Source: a bacterium
Lineage (GTDB): Bacteria; Gemmatimonadota; Gemmatimonadetes; Gemmatimonadales; JACORV01
Assembly (NCBI GenBank): GCA_021787855.1
Contig: JAJYLI010000008.1
Coordinates: 1-32,209 of the forward strand
Direction of reading: 5' to 3'
DNA: 32,209 nucleotides
Positions 10,161 to 19,753 of this stretch are shown here, one piece after another; positions within the stretch are counted from its first letter, which is position 1; the number at the start of each line of letters is the position of its first letter. The notes under the pieces were generated by a model, which ran no database searches, was not told the DNA's origin, and saw nothing but the letters and a program-made list of their open reading frames with translations. The position numbers and the translations under genes were made by a program.

Positions 10161-11063
10161 TCATTGCCCCAGCAGCTTCTTCACGGTCTCGATGGCCACG
10201 TCGGCCGTGGACCTCTTGCCCCCCAGCAGGGCCTCGAGGTCGTCGGCCAGGTCCGAGGCCCGGGCGTAGCGCTGGTCGCGGTCCTTCGCCATGCAGGTCA
10301 GGACGATCTTCTCGAAGGCGCGCGACAGGTCGGGCCGGCGGCTGCGCGGGGGCTCCGGCGGCTCCTCGACGTGGAGGCGCGCCAGCTCGTACCAGTCGTT
10401 GGCGCGGAAGGGGAGCTCGCCGGTGGCCGCCCGGTACATGGTGATACCGAGGGCGTAGATGTCCGTCCGGCCGTCCAGCGGCATGCCGCGGGCCTGCTCG
10501 GGCGAGATGTAGTGGGGCGTGCCGATGGTGAGCTGCTTGCCGGTGGTGGAGACGTAGCTGGCGATCGCGCGGGCGATGCCGAAGTCGGTGATCACCGCCT
10601 CGTCGGCCTCGCCGAACAGGATGTTCTGCGGCTTGATGTCCCGGTGGATGACCCCGGCCTCGTGGGCGAACGCCAGACCGCGGGCCACGTCGCGCGCCGC
10701 CCGCGCCACGTCGGCCTCCGGGAGCACCCCCCCCTCCGCCCTGGCGGCCAGGGTGCCCGAGGCCTGCGGCATGGCGAAGTACACCGCCTCGCCGTCCTGT
10801 CCCACGTCCAGGATGCGCACGATGTTGGGGTGGCGCATCTCGCTGGCGATGCCCGCCTCGTTGAGGAACCGGGCCGTGAACTGCCGGTCGCCGGCGTACT
10901 TGGGCTTGAGGACCTTCAAGGCGACGCGCGGGTCGGGAGGGGCGCCGTCCGCTCCCGGCCGGTCGGCGGAGAGCACCCAGGCCATGCCGCCCGTGCCCAG
11001 CAGGCCGCGGACGGTGTAGGGACCGATGGTCTGGCCGAGGAGCGACTCCGGCGCGAGCGGCAA
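10161..11063 (-). CDS. Hanks-type Ser/Thr protein kinase (soluble, kinase domain only)
   Basis: [12 protein letters not shown]-loop, [46 protein letters not shown] start. Confidence 0.93.
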   Translation of the reverse strand: MPLAPESLLGQTIGPYTVRGLLGTGGMAWVLSADRPGADGAPPDPRVALKVLKPKYAGDRQFTARFLNEAGIASEMRHPNIVRILDVGQDGEAVYFAMPQASGTLAARAEGGVLPEADVARAARDVARGLAFAHEAGVIHRDIKPQNILFGEADEAVITDFGIARAIASYVSTTGKQLTIGTPHYISPEQARGMPLDGRTDIYALGITMYRAATGELPFRANDWYELARLHVEEPPEPPRSRRPDLSRAFEKIVLTCMAKDRDQRYARASDLADDLEALLGGKRSTADVAIETVKKLLGQ

Positions 11064-11072
11064 AGGGACCCC

Positions 11073-11101
11073 TTGAGATCGGGTTACGGCCCGGTTAAAC
11101 T
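11073..11101 (+). promoter_or_regulatory. Predicted sigma70-type promoter for rpsO
   Basis: TTGAGA - 17 nt - TAAACT upstream of rpsO ATG at 11178. Confidence 0.65.
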
Positions 11102-11127
11102 ACATTGCTACGCGGAATTAGACTATC

Positions 11128-11152
11128 GCCTCCGGAACCGCGTGACGGGGGC
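11128..11152 (+). promoter_or_regulatory. Candidate rpsO 5'-UTR hairpin (possible S15 autoregulatory site)
   Basis: GCCTCCG-gaaccgcgtga-CGGGGGC stem including one G-U pair, in the predicted leader. Confidence 0.35.
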
Positions 11153-11177
11153 CTCGAGGGAAGGTACAGGAAACGCC

Positions 11178-11438
11178 ATGAGCTACGACAAGGCGGCGGC
11201 CGCCGCCCCGTACCGTCGGCATCCCAGCGATACGGGCTCGACCCGGGTCCAGATCTCGCTGCTGAGCGCCCGCATCAACTCCCTGACCGACCACTTCCGG
11301 CAGCACGCCAAGGACCACCACGGACGCACCGGCCTGATCAAGATGGTCGGCCGTCGACGGCGGCTCCTCGAGTATCTGAAGCGCATGGACCTCGTGGCCT
11401 ACCGCCAGCTCATTGACGAGCTGGGGCTGCGCCATTAG
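11178..11438 (+). CDS. rpsO: 30S ribosomal protein S15
   Basis: [52 protein letters not shown]. Confidence 0.96.
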   Translation: MSYDKAAAAAPYRRHPSDTGSTRVQISLLSARINSLTDHFRQHAKDHHGRTGLIKMVGRRRRLLEYLKRMDLVAYRQLIDELGLRH

Positions 11439-11557
11439 CACGCCGCATCCGACCCGGAAGCTGCCGCTGAGCGCAGGGCCTCGTCGCTGATGGCCTTGTC
11501 CGGCAACTTGCCGTCTCGCAACTGCCAACCGACTCCATAGACAGGATCGCCACTACC

Positions 11558-13642
11558 ATGATGCATCGTCTCGAGCGGTCATTCGCCGGCCGCACCTTCC
11601 GTCTCGAATGCGGCCGCATGGCCAAGCAGGCCTCCGGCGCCGCGCTCGTCCAGTTCGGCGAAACGACGGTACTCGCCGCGGCCTCGGTGGCCGACACGGT
11701 CAGCACCCAGCCGTTCTTCCCGCTGCTGGTGGAGTACCGCGAGAAGTTCTACGCCGCGGGCAAGATCCCCGGCGGCTTCCTGAAGCGCGAGGCGCGGCCG
11801 CACGACGAGGAGATCCTCGCGGCGCGGCTGATTGACCGCTCGATCCGCCCGCTGTTCCCCGAAGGGTTCAAGAACGAAGTGCAGGTGTTCGTGTACGTGC
11901 TCTCGGCCGACCAGGAGAACGACGCGGACGTGCTGGGGATGGTGGCCGCCTCGTTCGCGCTGGCCTCCTCCAAGATCCCCTTTGCGGGGCCGCTGGCGGG
12001 CGTGCGGGTGGGGCGGGTCGAGGGCAAGTGGATCCTCAACCCCACCTTCCAGCAGCTCGAGTACTCGGACGTGGACATCGTGGTGAGCGGCACGGCCGAC
12101 TCGATCATGATGGTGGAGGGCGGGGCGGGGGAGATCGCCGAGGCGGAGATGGTCGAGGCGCTGCGGGTGGCGCAGAAGGGGCTGCAGGAGCTGGTGACGA
12201 TGCAGGAGGAGCTGCTCACCAAGCACAGCGTGCCCAAGATGGAGTGGAAGGCGGCGGAGCCGCCGGCCGACCTCGCCGCGCGGGTCAGGAAGCTGGCCGA
12301 GCCCCGGATCGCCGAGGCGATGAACCTCCCCAGGAAGGAGGAGCGGGCCCAGGCCCTCTCGGCCCTCCAGTCCACCGTGGTGCAGGAGCTGGGCGACGAG
12401 TTCCCCGAGCAGGGCCGCGTCGTCGGCGGGATCCTCGAGGAGCTGCTGTATCACACCATGCGGCATCAGGTCATCGAGCGCGGCGAGCGCATTGACGGCC
12501 GCGACAGCACGACCATCCGGCCGATCGCGTGCGAGGTCGGCATCCTGCCGCGGGTCCACGGCTCGGCCCTGTTCACCCGCGGCCAGACCCAGGCGCTGGT
12601 GACGACGACGCTGGGCAGCGTGGACGACGAGCAGCGCATTGACAACATTGACGTGCCGCGCGAGACCACCAAGTCGTTCATGCTGCACTACAACTTCCCG
12701 CCGTTCTCGACCGGCGAGGTGCGCCCGATGCGGGGCACCAGCCGCCGCGAGATCGGCCACGGCGCCCTGGCCGAGCGCGCCATCACGCCGCTGCTGCCGC
12801 AGTACGAGGACTTCCCCTACACCATCCGCATCGTGTCGGAGGTCCTGGAGTCCAACGGCTCCTCCTCGATGGCCAGCGTGTGCGGCGCGTCCCTGGCGCT
12901 GATGGACGCGGGCGTGCCCCTCAAGGCCCCGTGTGCCGGCGTCGCCATGGGGCTGATCAAGGAAGGCAAGGACGTCGTCATCCTGAGCGACATCCTCGGG
13001 ACCGAGGACGCCCTGGGCGACATGGACTTCAAGGTCGCCGGCACCGAGCAGGGCATCACCTCGATCCAGATGGACATCAAGATCCAGGGGCTGTCGCTGG
13101 ACATCATGGCGAAGGCCCTGGACCAGGCGCGCAAGGGCCGGCTGCACATCCTGGGCGTGATGGGCAAGACGCTGAAGGAGCCGCGCTCGGAGATGTCGAA
13201 GTGGGCGCCGCGCATCCTCACCATCCAGGTGAAGCAGAAGGACATCGGCAAGATCATCGGCCCCAAGGGCGCGACCATCCGGGAGATCGAGGAGCAGTCC
13301 GGGGCGTCGGTGAGCATTGACGACGACGGGGTGGTCACCATCGCCGCGGTGGGTGGCGAGGCGGGCGAGAAGGCCCGCGAGATGGTCGAGGCGCTGGTGC
13401 AGGAGCCCGAGGTCGGCAAGACGTACACCGGCAAGGTGAAGACCACGACCGCCTTCGGCGCGTTCGTGGAGATCCTGCCCGGCGTCGAGGGGCTGGTGCA
13501 CATCTCCGAGCTGCAGCACGGCCGTACCGAGCGCACCGAGGACGTGCTCAAGAAGGGCGACACGGTCACGGTGAAGCTGCTCGAGGTGGACGAGCGGGGC
13601 CGGTTGCGGCTCTCCCGCAAGGCGCTGATCGAGAAGGCCTAG
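11558..13642 (+). CDS. pnp: Polyribonucleotide nucleotidyltransferase
   Basis: [53 protein letters not shown] domain [18 protein letters not shown] and S1 domain at C-terminus. Confidence 0.97.
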   Translation: MMHRLERSFAGRTFRLECGRMAKQASGAALVQFGETTVLAAASVADTVSTQPFFPLLVEYREKFYAAGKIPGGFLKREARPHDEEILAARLIDRSIRPLFPEGFKNEVQVFVYVLSADQENDADVLGMVAASFALASSKIPFAGPLAGVRVGRVEGKWILNPTFQQLEYSDVDIVVSGTADSIMMVEGGAGEIAEAEMVEALRVAQKGLQELVTMQEELLTKHSVPKMEWKAAEPPADLAARVRKLAEPRIAEAMNLPRKEERAQALSALQSTVVQELGDEFPEQGRVVGGILEELLYHTMRHQVIERGERIDGRDSTTIRPIACEVGILPRVHGSALFTRGQTQALVTTTLGSVDDEQRIDNIDVPRETTKSFMLHYNFPPFSTGEVRPMRGTSRREIGHGALAERAITPLLPQYEDFPYTIRIVSEVLESNGSSSMASVCGASLALMDAGVPLKAPCAGVAMGLIKEGKDVVILSDILGTEDALGDMDFKVAGTEQGITSIQMDIKIQGLSLDIMAKALDQARKGRLHILGVMGKTLKEPRSEMSKWAPRILTIQVKQKDIGKIIGPKGATIREIEEQSGASVSIDDDGVVTIAAVGGEAGEKAREMVEALVQEPEVGKTYTGKVKTTTAFGAFVEILPGVEGLVHISELQHGRTERTEDVLKKGDTVTVKLLEVDERGRLRLSRKALIEKA

Positions 13643-14892
13643 TGCGGACGGTCCGCCTGGACGAGGGGGTGTGGCGCAGCGACGCCCCGAACGGCCTGGT
13701 GGTCCTCACCGAGCGGATGCCGTGGCTGCGCTCGGCGGCCGCGGGCTTCTGGGTCAAGCGGGCTTCCGCGCACGAGCCGCGGGAGAAGATGGGCGTCTCC
13801 CACCTGCTCGAGCACATGGTGTTCAAGGGCACCGAGACCCGCAGCGCCCAGCAGATCGCGCTGGCGCTGGAGTCCCGGGGCGGCGGGCTGGACGCCTACA
13901 CCGGGCGTGACCAGACCACGTTCCAGGCGCGGATGCTGGACGCCGACCTGCCGCTGGCGGTGGAGCTGCTGACGGACATCGTCCGCCGCCCGCTGCTCCG
14001 GGACGCGGACCTGGCGCTGGAGCGCAACGTCGTGCTGGAGGAGATCGCCACCGTCGAGGACACCCCCGACGACCTGGTCTTCGATCTGCACTCCGCGGCG
14101 CTGTGGCGCGCCCACTCCTACGGCTACCGCATCCTCGGCACCCGCGAGACGGTCGAGGGGATCACCACCGGGGATCTCAAGGCCCTGCACGCGGGCGGCT
14201 ACCTGCCGCGCCAGATGGTCTTCGCCGCCGCCGGCAACCTGGAGCACGAGGCCGTGCTGGCGCTGCTGGAGCGGGACGGCTGGTTCGACCTGGAGCCCGG
14301 GCCGGAGGAACAGGCCCTGAGCGCGCCGGAGGCGGCCACCCGCGTCGAGCAGCGGGTGACCCGCGACGGGGCGCAGGTGCACCTGGTCTTCGGCAGCGAG
14401 ACCTTCCCCTACCGGGACCCGCGGCGTCACGCCCTGGTGCTGGTCTCGACCGTGTTCGGCTCCGGGATGAGCTCCCGCCTGTTCCAGCGGGTGCGCGAAG
14501 AGCTCGGCCTGGCCTACTCGGTGTTTGCGTTCCACAGCTTCATGCGCGCGTCCGGCGTGGCCGGGGTGTACGTGGGCACCCAGCCGCCCACGGCCGAGCG
14601 CGCGGCCGAGGCGATCCGCGCGGAGTTCGCGCGCCTGGCCGCGGGGTCGCTGACCCCGGACGAGCTGGCGTCGGCGAAGCAGCAGGTCAAGGGCCAGCTC
14701 GTGCTGGTGCTCGAGGGCCCCGTCTCGCGGATGTACCGGCTGGCGGGCACGGCGCTGTACGAGGAGCCGTACCGGAGCGTGGACGCCGCGCTGGCCGAGA
14801 TTGACGCGGTGAGCGCGGGCCAGGTCGCGGAGGTGGCCGCGGAGTTCTACCGGCCCGAGCGCCAGGTGGCGGTGTGGCTGGGCCCCAGCTGA
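13642..14892 (+). CDS. M16-family zinc protease (processing peptidase-like)
   Basis: HLLEHMVFKGTETRSAQQIA (HxxEH), distal Glu ERNVVLEEIATVEDTPDD; GTG start overlapping the pnp stop. Confidence 0.92.
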   Translation: MRTVRLDEGVWRSDAPNGLVVLTERMPWLRSAAAGFWVKRASAHEPREKMGVSHLLEHMVFKGTETRSAQQIALALESRGGGLDAYTGRDQTTFQARMLDADLPLAVELLTDIVRRPLLRDADLALERNVVLEEIATVEDTPDDLVFDLHSAALWRAHSYGYRILGTRETVEGITTGDLKALHAGGYLPRQMVFAAAGNLEHEAVLALLERDGWFDLEPGPEEQALSAPEAATRVEQRVTRDGAQVHLVFGSETFPYRDPRRHALVLVSTVFGSGMSSRLFQRVREELGLAYSVFAFHSFMRASGVAGVYVGTQPPTAERAAEAIRAEFARLAAGSLTPDELASAKQQVKGQLVLVLEGPVSRMYRLAGTALYEEPYRSVDAALAEIDAVSAGQVAEVAAEFYRPERQVAVWLGPS

Positions 14893-15767
14893 CGGGAAGC
14901 GGCGGGGGCGCACCGGTCCCGCCGATCCTCGGCTATCACAAGGTGGACACGCGGCTCGAGCTGGGCTTCACCCAGGTCGAGCCGCGCGTGTTTCGGCGCC
15001 AGGTCGAGCGGCTGGCGGCGGCCGGCTGTCGCGCGCTCGGCTCCCGGGAGCTGCTCGAGCGACTGGCTGCGCCGGCGGCGCCCGGCTCCTCCGCGGGCCC
15101 CCGGTGGCCCGCCGCCGGCGCCGCGCTTCCCGAGGCCGTGGTCTTCACCTTCGACGACGGCTACGCGGCGCTGGCCCGGCACGCGTTCCCGGTGCTGGTC
15201 GCGCACGGCTTCAAGGCGCTGGTCTTCGTGGTGAGCGACTACGTGGGGCGCGAGAACAGCTGGGACGTGCAGTACGGCTGGCGCCGCTTCGCGCACCTCG
15301 ACTGGGACACGCTCGCGGCGTGGCAGGAGCGGGGGATCGAGGTCCATTCCCACGGGGCGACCCACGCGCGCCTGACCTGGCTCGCCGACCGCCAGATCGC
15401 CGAGGAGCTGGAGCGCTCGCGGGAGTCCATCGCCGCGCGGCTGGGCCGGGTCCCGGCGGCCGTCAGCTATCCCTACGGGGCGGCGGACGCGCGGGTGCGG
15501 GGGCTGGCCGCGCGGGCGGGTTACGAGCTGGGCTTCCTGGGGCCAGGGCGGGCGCGGCCCGCCGGAGTGCGGCGCGACGGGACCGCGCCGGACCCGCTGG
15601 CGCTTCCCCGCCGCGTCGTGTACGCCTGGGACCGCTTCCGTGTGCCCCTGGTGCTCGGGACCTCGGTGCTGTCGCGCCCGGGCCTCGCGCTGGCCCGGTT
15701 CGCCAACCGCTGCGCCGTGGGAACGGCGGTCATCCAGCGGGCGCTGGGACGGCGCTACCGCGCGTAG
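14874..15767 (+). CDS. Polysaccharide deacetylase (NodB-fold) family protein
   Basis: ILGYHKVD, VVFTFDDGYAAL, HSHGATHARLTWL, VSYPYGAADARV motifs; start overlaps M16 gene. Confidence 0.85.
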   Translation: MAGPQLTGSGGGAPVPPILGYHKVDTRLELGFTQVEPRVFRRQVERLAAAGCRALGSRELLERLAAPAAPGSSAGPRWPAAGAALPEAVVFTFDDGYAALARHAFPVLVAHGFKALVFVVSDYVGRENSWDVQYGWRRFAHLDWDTLAAWQERGIEVHSHGATHARLTWLADRQIAEELERSRESIAARLGRVPAAVSYPYGAADARVRGLAARAGYELGFLGPGRARPAGVRRDGTAPDPLALPRRVVYAWDRFRVPLVLGTSVLSRPGLALARFANRCAVGTAVIQRALGRRYRA

Positions 15768-17190
15768 CGAGCCGCTCGACGTAGCGGCGGTGGAACGCGC
15801 CCAGCCGCTCGACCAGCTCCTCGATCTCCTCCCGCGAAGGCAGGAAGGTGGTCCGGAAGTGCAGGGTGCCCGGCTCCTGCCCGAACCCGGAGCCCGGCAC
15901 CACGCAGATCCCCGTCTCCTCCAGCAGGGCCAGGCAGTACGCGTTGTCGCGCTGCGCCTCGTAGGCGGCCTGCTGCTCGGGCCCCATTCCCGCCGGGTCC
16001 ACGCCCGGCTCGGCGGGCAGCTCGAACCGCACGAACGCGTACAGCGCGCCCTGCGGCGCCTGGAGGGACATGCCGGGGATCGCGTTGATGCCGCGTCCCA
16101 GCATCTCGGCCTTGGCCTTGAAGGCGGCGAGCAGGCCGTCCCGCTCGCGCACGTACCGGGCGTAGCTCTCCTCACCCGGTGCCGGCGGCTCCACCATCAC
16201 GTACACCGCGAGCTGGCCCACCACGCCGGCGCACAGGCTGATGGACTGGAGCTTCATCAGCTGGGCCAGCACGTCGTCGGGGATGTTGCGGAGCTCCACG
16301 TAGCCGCCCCGGTGGCCGCACTCCCCGAGGAAGCCCTTGGACACCGAGTGGAAGCTGAACAGCGACACGGCGGCTTCGCCCATCTCGTGCATGACCTTGG
16401 CGAACGAGTGGAACCGCCGGTCCGACACGTACACGTTCTCCTGATAGACCTCGTCCGCCAGGATGGCCAGGCCGTGCGCGCGGGCGAAGCGGATGATCAT
16501 CTCGATGTTCTCGTGCGCCAGCACCGCGCCCGTCGGGTTCCCCGGGTTGATCACCGCGATGGCGACCGGCCGGGTGCCCTCGGCGCGGGCGCGCGAGATC
16601 GCGGCGGTCAGGCTCTCCTCGCGCAGCTGCCAGTGGCGCTTCTCGTCGAGGTGGTAGCCGATGGCCCGCCCGCCCCGGAGCGCGATCTCCGCGCTGTAGA
16701 GCGGGTACTGCGGGATCGGGATGAGGATGCCGTCCCGGCGGTCCTTGAGGAGCGCGACGATCGCCGCCTCGACGCCCTTGCTCGCCCCGTCGGTGAGCAG
16801 GATGTGGTCGGGATCGGCCGGAATCCCGTCCCGCCGGCCGATGAAGTCGGCGACCGCCTTGCGGATGAACGGGATGCCCGCCTCGTGGGTGTACGCCCCG
16901 GTCCCCGAGGGATGGCGCTCCAGGATCCGGCGGGCCTTCGCCATCACGTCCCCGGGAAACAGCGGCCGCGCCGCCGGGTCCTCGAGCAGCGCCGGGTACT
17001 CGACCAGCGCCAGGAGCTGGCGCAGGTAGGTGATGGGGCGCTGCGAGGCGAAGGCCTGCGGGTTGCCGATGTTGCAGTAGATGACCTTGCGGCCCTGCGC
17101 CTCGAGCTGCTTGGCGCGCGCGGGAACCGGCCCCCGCACGGCGTACTCCGCGCGCAGCAGGTCCGGGTTCAGGTCGTTCCGGGTGATCAT
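15730..17190 (-). CDS. PLP-dependent class I/II aminotransferase, alanine aminotransferase (GPT)-like
   Basis: VINPGNPTGAVLAHENIEMIIRFA, LADEVYQENVY, SLFSFHSVSKGFLGECGHRGGYVEL, LQAPQGALYAFVRFELP; ATG MITRND at 17190. Confidence 0.9.
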   Translation of the reverse strand: MITRNDLNPDLLRAEYAVRGPVPARAKQLEAQGRKVIYCNIGNPQAFASQRPITYLRQLLALVEYPALLEDPAARPLFPGDVMAKARRILERHPSGTGAYTHEAGIPFIRKAVADFIGRRDGIPADPDHILLTDGASKGVEAAIVALLKDRRDGILIPIPQYPLYSAEIALRGGRAIGYHLDEKRHWQLREESLTAAISRARAEGTRPVAIAVINPGNPTGAVLAHENIEMIIRFARAHGLAILADEVYQENVYVSDRRFHSFAKVMHEMGEAAVSLFSFHSVSKGFLGECGHRGGYVELRNIPDDVLAQLMKLQSISLCAGVVGQLAVYVMVEPPAPGEESYARYVRERDGLLAAFKAKAEMLGRGINAIPGMSLQAPQGALYAFVRFELPAEPGVDPAGMGPEQQAAYEAQRDNAYCLALLEETGICVVPGSGFGQEPGTLHFRTTFLPSREEIEELVERLGAFHRRYVERLATRGSAVPAPAG

Positions 17191-17252
17191 GGCTCTGAAA
17201 GTGGCATGAGAAGGCGGGGGAGGCAATGACGGGGAGGTGATGAAGTGATGAA

Positions 17253-17306
17253 GGTGATGACGTGACGAGGTGAGCTCTGAACTCGGCCCCTCATCACGTC
17301 ATCACC
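17253..17306. repeat. Inverted repeat within degenerate GTGATGA-type repeats
   Basis: ggtgatgacgtgacgagg (17253-17270) pairs with cctcatcacgtcatcacc (17289-17306) with one mismatch. Confidence 0.75.
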
Positions 17307-17341
17307 CCATCACCTCATGACCGGATCACCTTCCCGCGGGC

Positions 17342-17731
17342 TCAGGCGCCTCCCGGCGGCCCTCTCCGCGGCCCGTACTTCGGCATCTCCGACGCGTTCT
17401 TGTCGAAGATCCTCCGCTGGTCCGGCGTCAGCACGGCGCGCAGGTCGCGGTGCTCGGCCTGCCGCAGCTCCCCCATCCGGACCCGGGTGGCGGAATCGGG
17501 CCGCTGGCCCGGGGTGAACAGCGCGCGCATCCGGGGTTGATAGGCGGCCTCGATGGAATCCACCCTGGCCCGCTGGGCCGTGGTCAGCGTGATGCCCCGG
17601 AAGAGCATCTCGTTCATGCGCGCGGGCCCCCGCTGGCGCATCATCCCGCCGCCGCCCGGCATCTGCGCCACCGCGGCCGGAGCGGACAGCACCGCCGCCG
17701 CCGCGATGGCTACTGCGAGGTGAAGCTTCAT
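17342..17731 (-). CDS. Small secreted Spy/CpxP-like LTXXQ-motif protein
   Basis: Signal peptide MKLHLAVAIAAAAVLSAPAAVAQ; LTTAQRARVDSIEAAYQPRM and LTPDQRRIFDKN; AGGAGGG Shine-Dalgarno. Confidence 0.65.
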   Translation of the reverse strand: MKLHLAVAIAAAAVLSAPAAVAQMPGGGGMMRQRGPARMNEMLFRGITLTTAQRARVDSIEAAYQPRMRALFTPGQRPDSATRVRMGELRQAEHRDLRAVLTPDQRRIFDKNASEMPKYGPRRGPPGGA

Positions 17732-17817
17732 GTGTGCCACCCTCCTGTGGAAGTCAACCTCCATACCGTCATCCCTACCCTAGATACGCCGGCCCGGGTC
17801 CCGATGCTGGACGGGGC

Positions 17818-19461
17818 TCACGGCCCCCGCGACGGCCTCAGCGGCTGCCGCAGCTGCTGCTGCTCCCGCTGCTCCAGCTCCTTCAGATAATCCGCCGTGC
17901 TGCGGGGCGGCTGCGTGCAGACCGGCCACGAAGTCCCCATGGGGCCGCCGGGCCCGAAGCCCGCGTGGGTCGGGAACACCGTGCGCTGCGCCCGCGACAC
18001 GCTCGCGGTGTCCTCCGACGCCAGGTACACCAGCATCGCGGTGAGCACCGCGTTCGACTTGAGCTCGTCGAAGACGATCTTGTCGAAGGTGTCCCGGTTG
18101 GTGTGCCACGTGTACAGGAAATAGTCCCAGTTGAGCGAGCCCAGGCCGAAGCCGGGCGCGCCCGCGCAGTCGAACGACGCGTGATCCGTTCCGCCGCTGG
18201 CCGGCATGCCGGGGAACTGGAAGCGGATCTCGTGCGTCAACTCCGCCGGCACGCGCGACAGCCACCGCGCCAGGCTGCCCGAGGCGTCGGGGTAGCCCGA
18301 GGCCGACATGCCGACGACGCGCCCCGTCCCGTTGTCCTGGTTGAACAGCGCCTGGAGGTGCGCCACGATGTCCGGGTGGTCCGCCACGAAGGCCCGGGAG
18401 CCGTCGAGCCCGTTCTCCTCGGAATCCCAGTGGCCCACGAGGATGGTGCGCCGGGGATGCGGATAGGCCAGCTTCAGGATCCGCATCGCCTCCATCATGG
18501 TGACGGTGCCCGTGCCGTTGTCCGTCGTGCCCGAGCCCCCGTCCCACGAGTCGAAGTGCGCCGACAACATCACGTACTCGCTGGGCAGGACCGTGCCCGG
18601 GATTTCCCCGACGATGTTGAACACCGGCACCTCGCCCAGGGCCTGGGACTCCGCCTCGAGCTGGAGCACCGGCCCCTGGTGGCTCTCCGCCAGGCGCGCC
18701 ACCAGCCCGTAGTCCTCGCACTCGAGGTCCACGACCGGGGTGGCGCGGGTGTACGCGCCGAAGATCCGATGGGTGCCCCAGCCACCCGACCAGGTGGATT
18801 GCAGGATGCCCGCGGCCCCCGCGCTGTCCAGGGCCAGCTCCAGCAGCCGCGGGGTCCCCGCGGCGTTGCGCACGCGCTGCGCCCAGGCGAAGCGCTCGGC
18901 CGCCCGCCGCTCCTGGAACGCCTTCCAGGTGGCGGGCTCCGCCGTCGTCGCCCACTCGCTGTCCGGCCGGCAGCTCGGCTCGGGATAGGAGACCGCGACG
19001 AACTTGCCCTTCACCGAGGGAAGCCAGGCGCGGAACGCCGCGCCGTCCGCAACGTCGGGCAGCAGCACCAGGTCGGCGCGCACCCCGCGGCCGCCGGTGC
19101 CCGGACTCCACGCCAGCATGGTCCCGGCCAGCGTCCGCACCCGCGGCGAGACCAGATCCAGGTGCGTGACGCCCCGGCGCCAGCCCCGCCAGGTGCCGTA
19201 ACGCTCCTCGCGGGCCTGGATGCCCCAGCCGCGGTACTTCAGCATCAGCCAGGTCCCGCCCGCGTCGTACGCCGGCGAGCCCGTCAGCCGCGGCCCGATC
19301 GAGTCGAACAGCGCCTGGGAGAGGGGATAGACCTGCGAGCTGTCCATGCCCACCGTCCAGATGCGCTGGAGCACCGAGTCGCGGGTCGCGAACGTCTGCG
19401 CGGTGGCGGGACCCGACAGCAGCACCACAGCAAACCCCGCGGCCGCGAGGGAACGCCTCAT
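17818..19461 (-). CDS. Secreted M28-family metallopeptidase
   Basis: Signal peptide MRRSLAAAGFAVVLLSGPATAQ; AHFDSWDGGSGTTDNGTGTVTMMEAMRIL, VGHWDSEENGLDGSRAF, GGTDHASF. Confidence 0.88.
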   Translation of the reverse strand: MRRSLAAAGFAVVLLSGPATAQTFATRDSVLQRIWTVGMDSSQVYPLSQALFDSIGPRLTGSPAYDAGGTWLMLKYRGWGIQAREERYGTWRGWRRGVTHLDLVSPRVRTLAGTMLAWSPGTGGRGVRADLVLLPDVADGAAFRAWLPSVKGKFVAVSYPEPSCRPDSEWATTAEPATWKAFQERRAAERFAWAQRVRNAAGTPRLLELALDSAGAAGILQSTWSGGWGTHRIFGAYTRATPVVDLECEDYGLVARLAESHQGPVLQLEAESQALGEVPVFNIVGEIPGTVLPSEYVMLSAHFDSWDGGSGTTDNGTGTVTMMEAMRILKLAYPHPRRTILVGHWDSEENGLDGSRAFVADHPDIVAHLQALFNQDNGTGRVVGMSASGYPDASGSLARWLSRVPAELTHEIRFQFPGMPASGGTDHASFDCAGAPGFGLGSLNWDYFLYTWHTNRDTFDKIVFDELKSNAVLTAMLVYLASEDTASVSRAQRTVFPTHAGFGPGGPMGTSWPVCTQPPRSTADYLKELEQREQQQLRQPLRPSRGP

Positions 19462-19753
19462 CGCTCCTCCCATGGTGGATAGGTCGTGCGTGCCCGGCAC
19501 CCGACCGCGCTCATCGGCCAGTCCCCGGGCAAGAGGCCCTTCAACGACTGCACGTACTACGCCGCGGCGAACGACTGCGTTGGCCGCTGGACGCCACGCT
19601 GTCGAGGGTGTTATGCCGAGGAGAACCGTCGTATTACTTTGCGGACGCCGCCGCCGCCGGTGGCTGGTTGCGCCCATGCCGAGCGGCCGGGATACTTAGC
19701 CCCGGTTCAGGGCCGTCCCACCCGTGTTCGTGCCGATCTTCGTGGAGGTATCC

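Noticed and set aside
10164-11177. N-terminal extension of the 424-aa ORF containing rpsO
   Set aside because: Antisense to the kinase; S15 begins at ATG 11178.
11579-13519. 646-aa ORF antisense to pnp
   Set aside because: High-GC antisense artefact: His/Arg/Leu/Asp-rich low-complexity translation with no family motifs, fully opposite a confident CDS.
15640-17229. 529-aa forward ORF opposite the aminotransferase
   Set aside because: Antisense to a confident PLP enzyme; no domain signal.
19462-19677. N-terminal extension of the M28 peptidase ORF
   Set aside because: Signal peptide begins at MRRSLAAAG (19461); upstream part is a low-quality readthrough.
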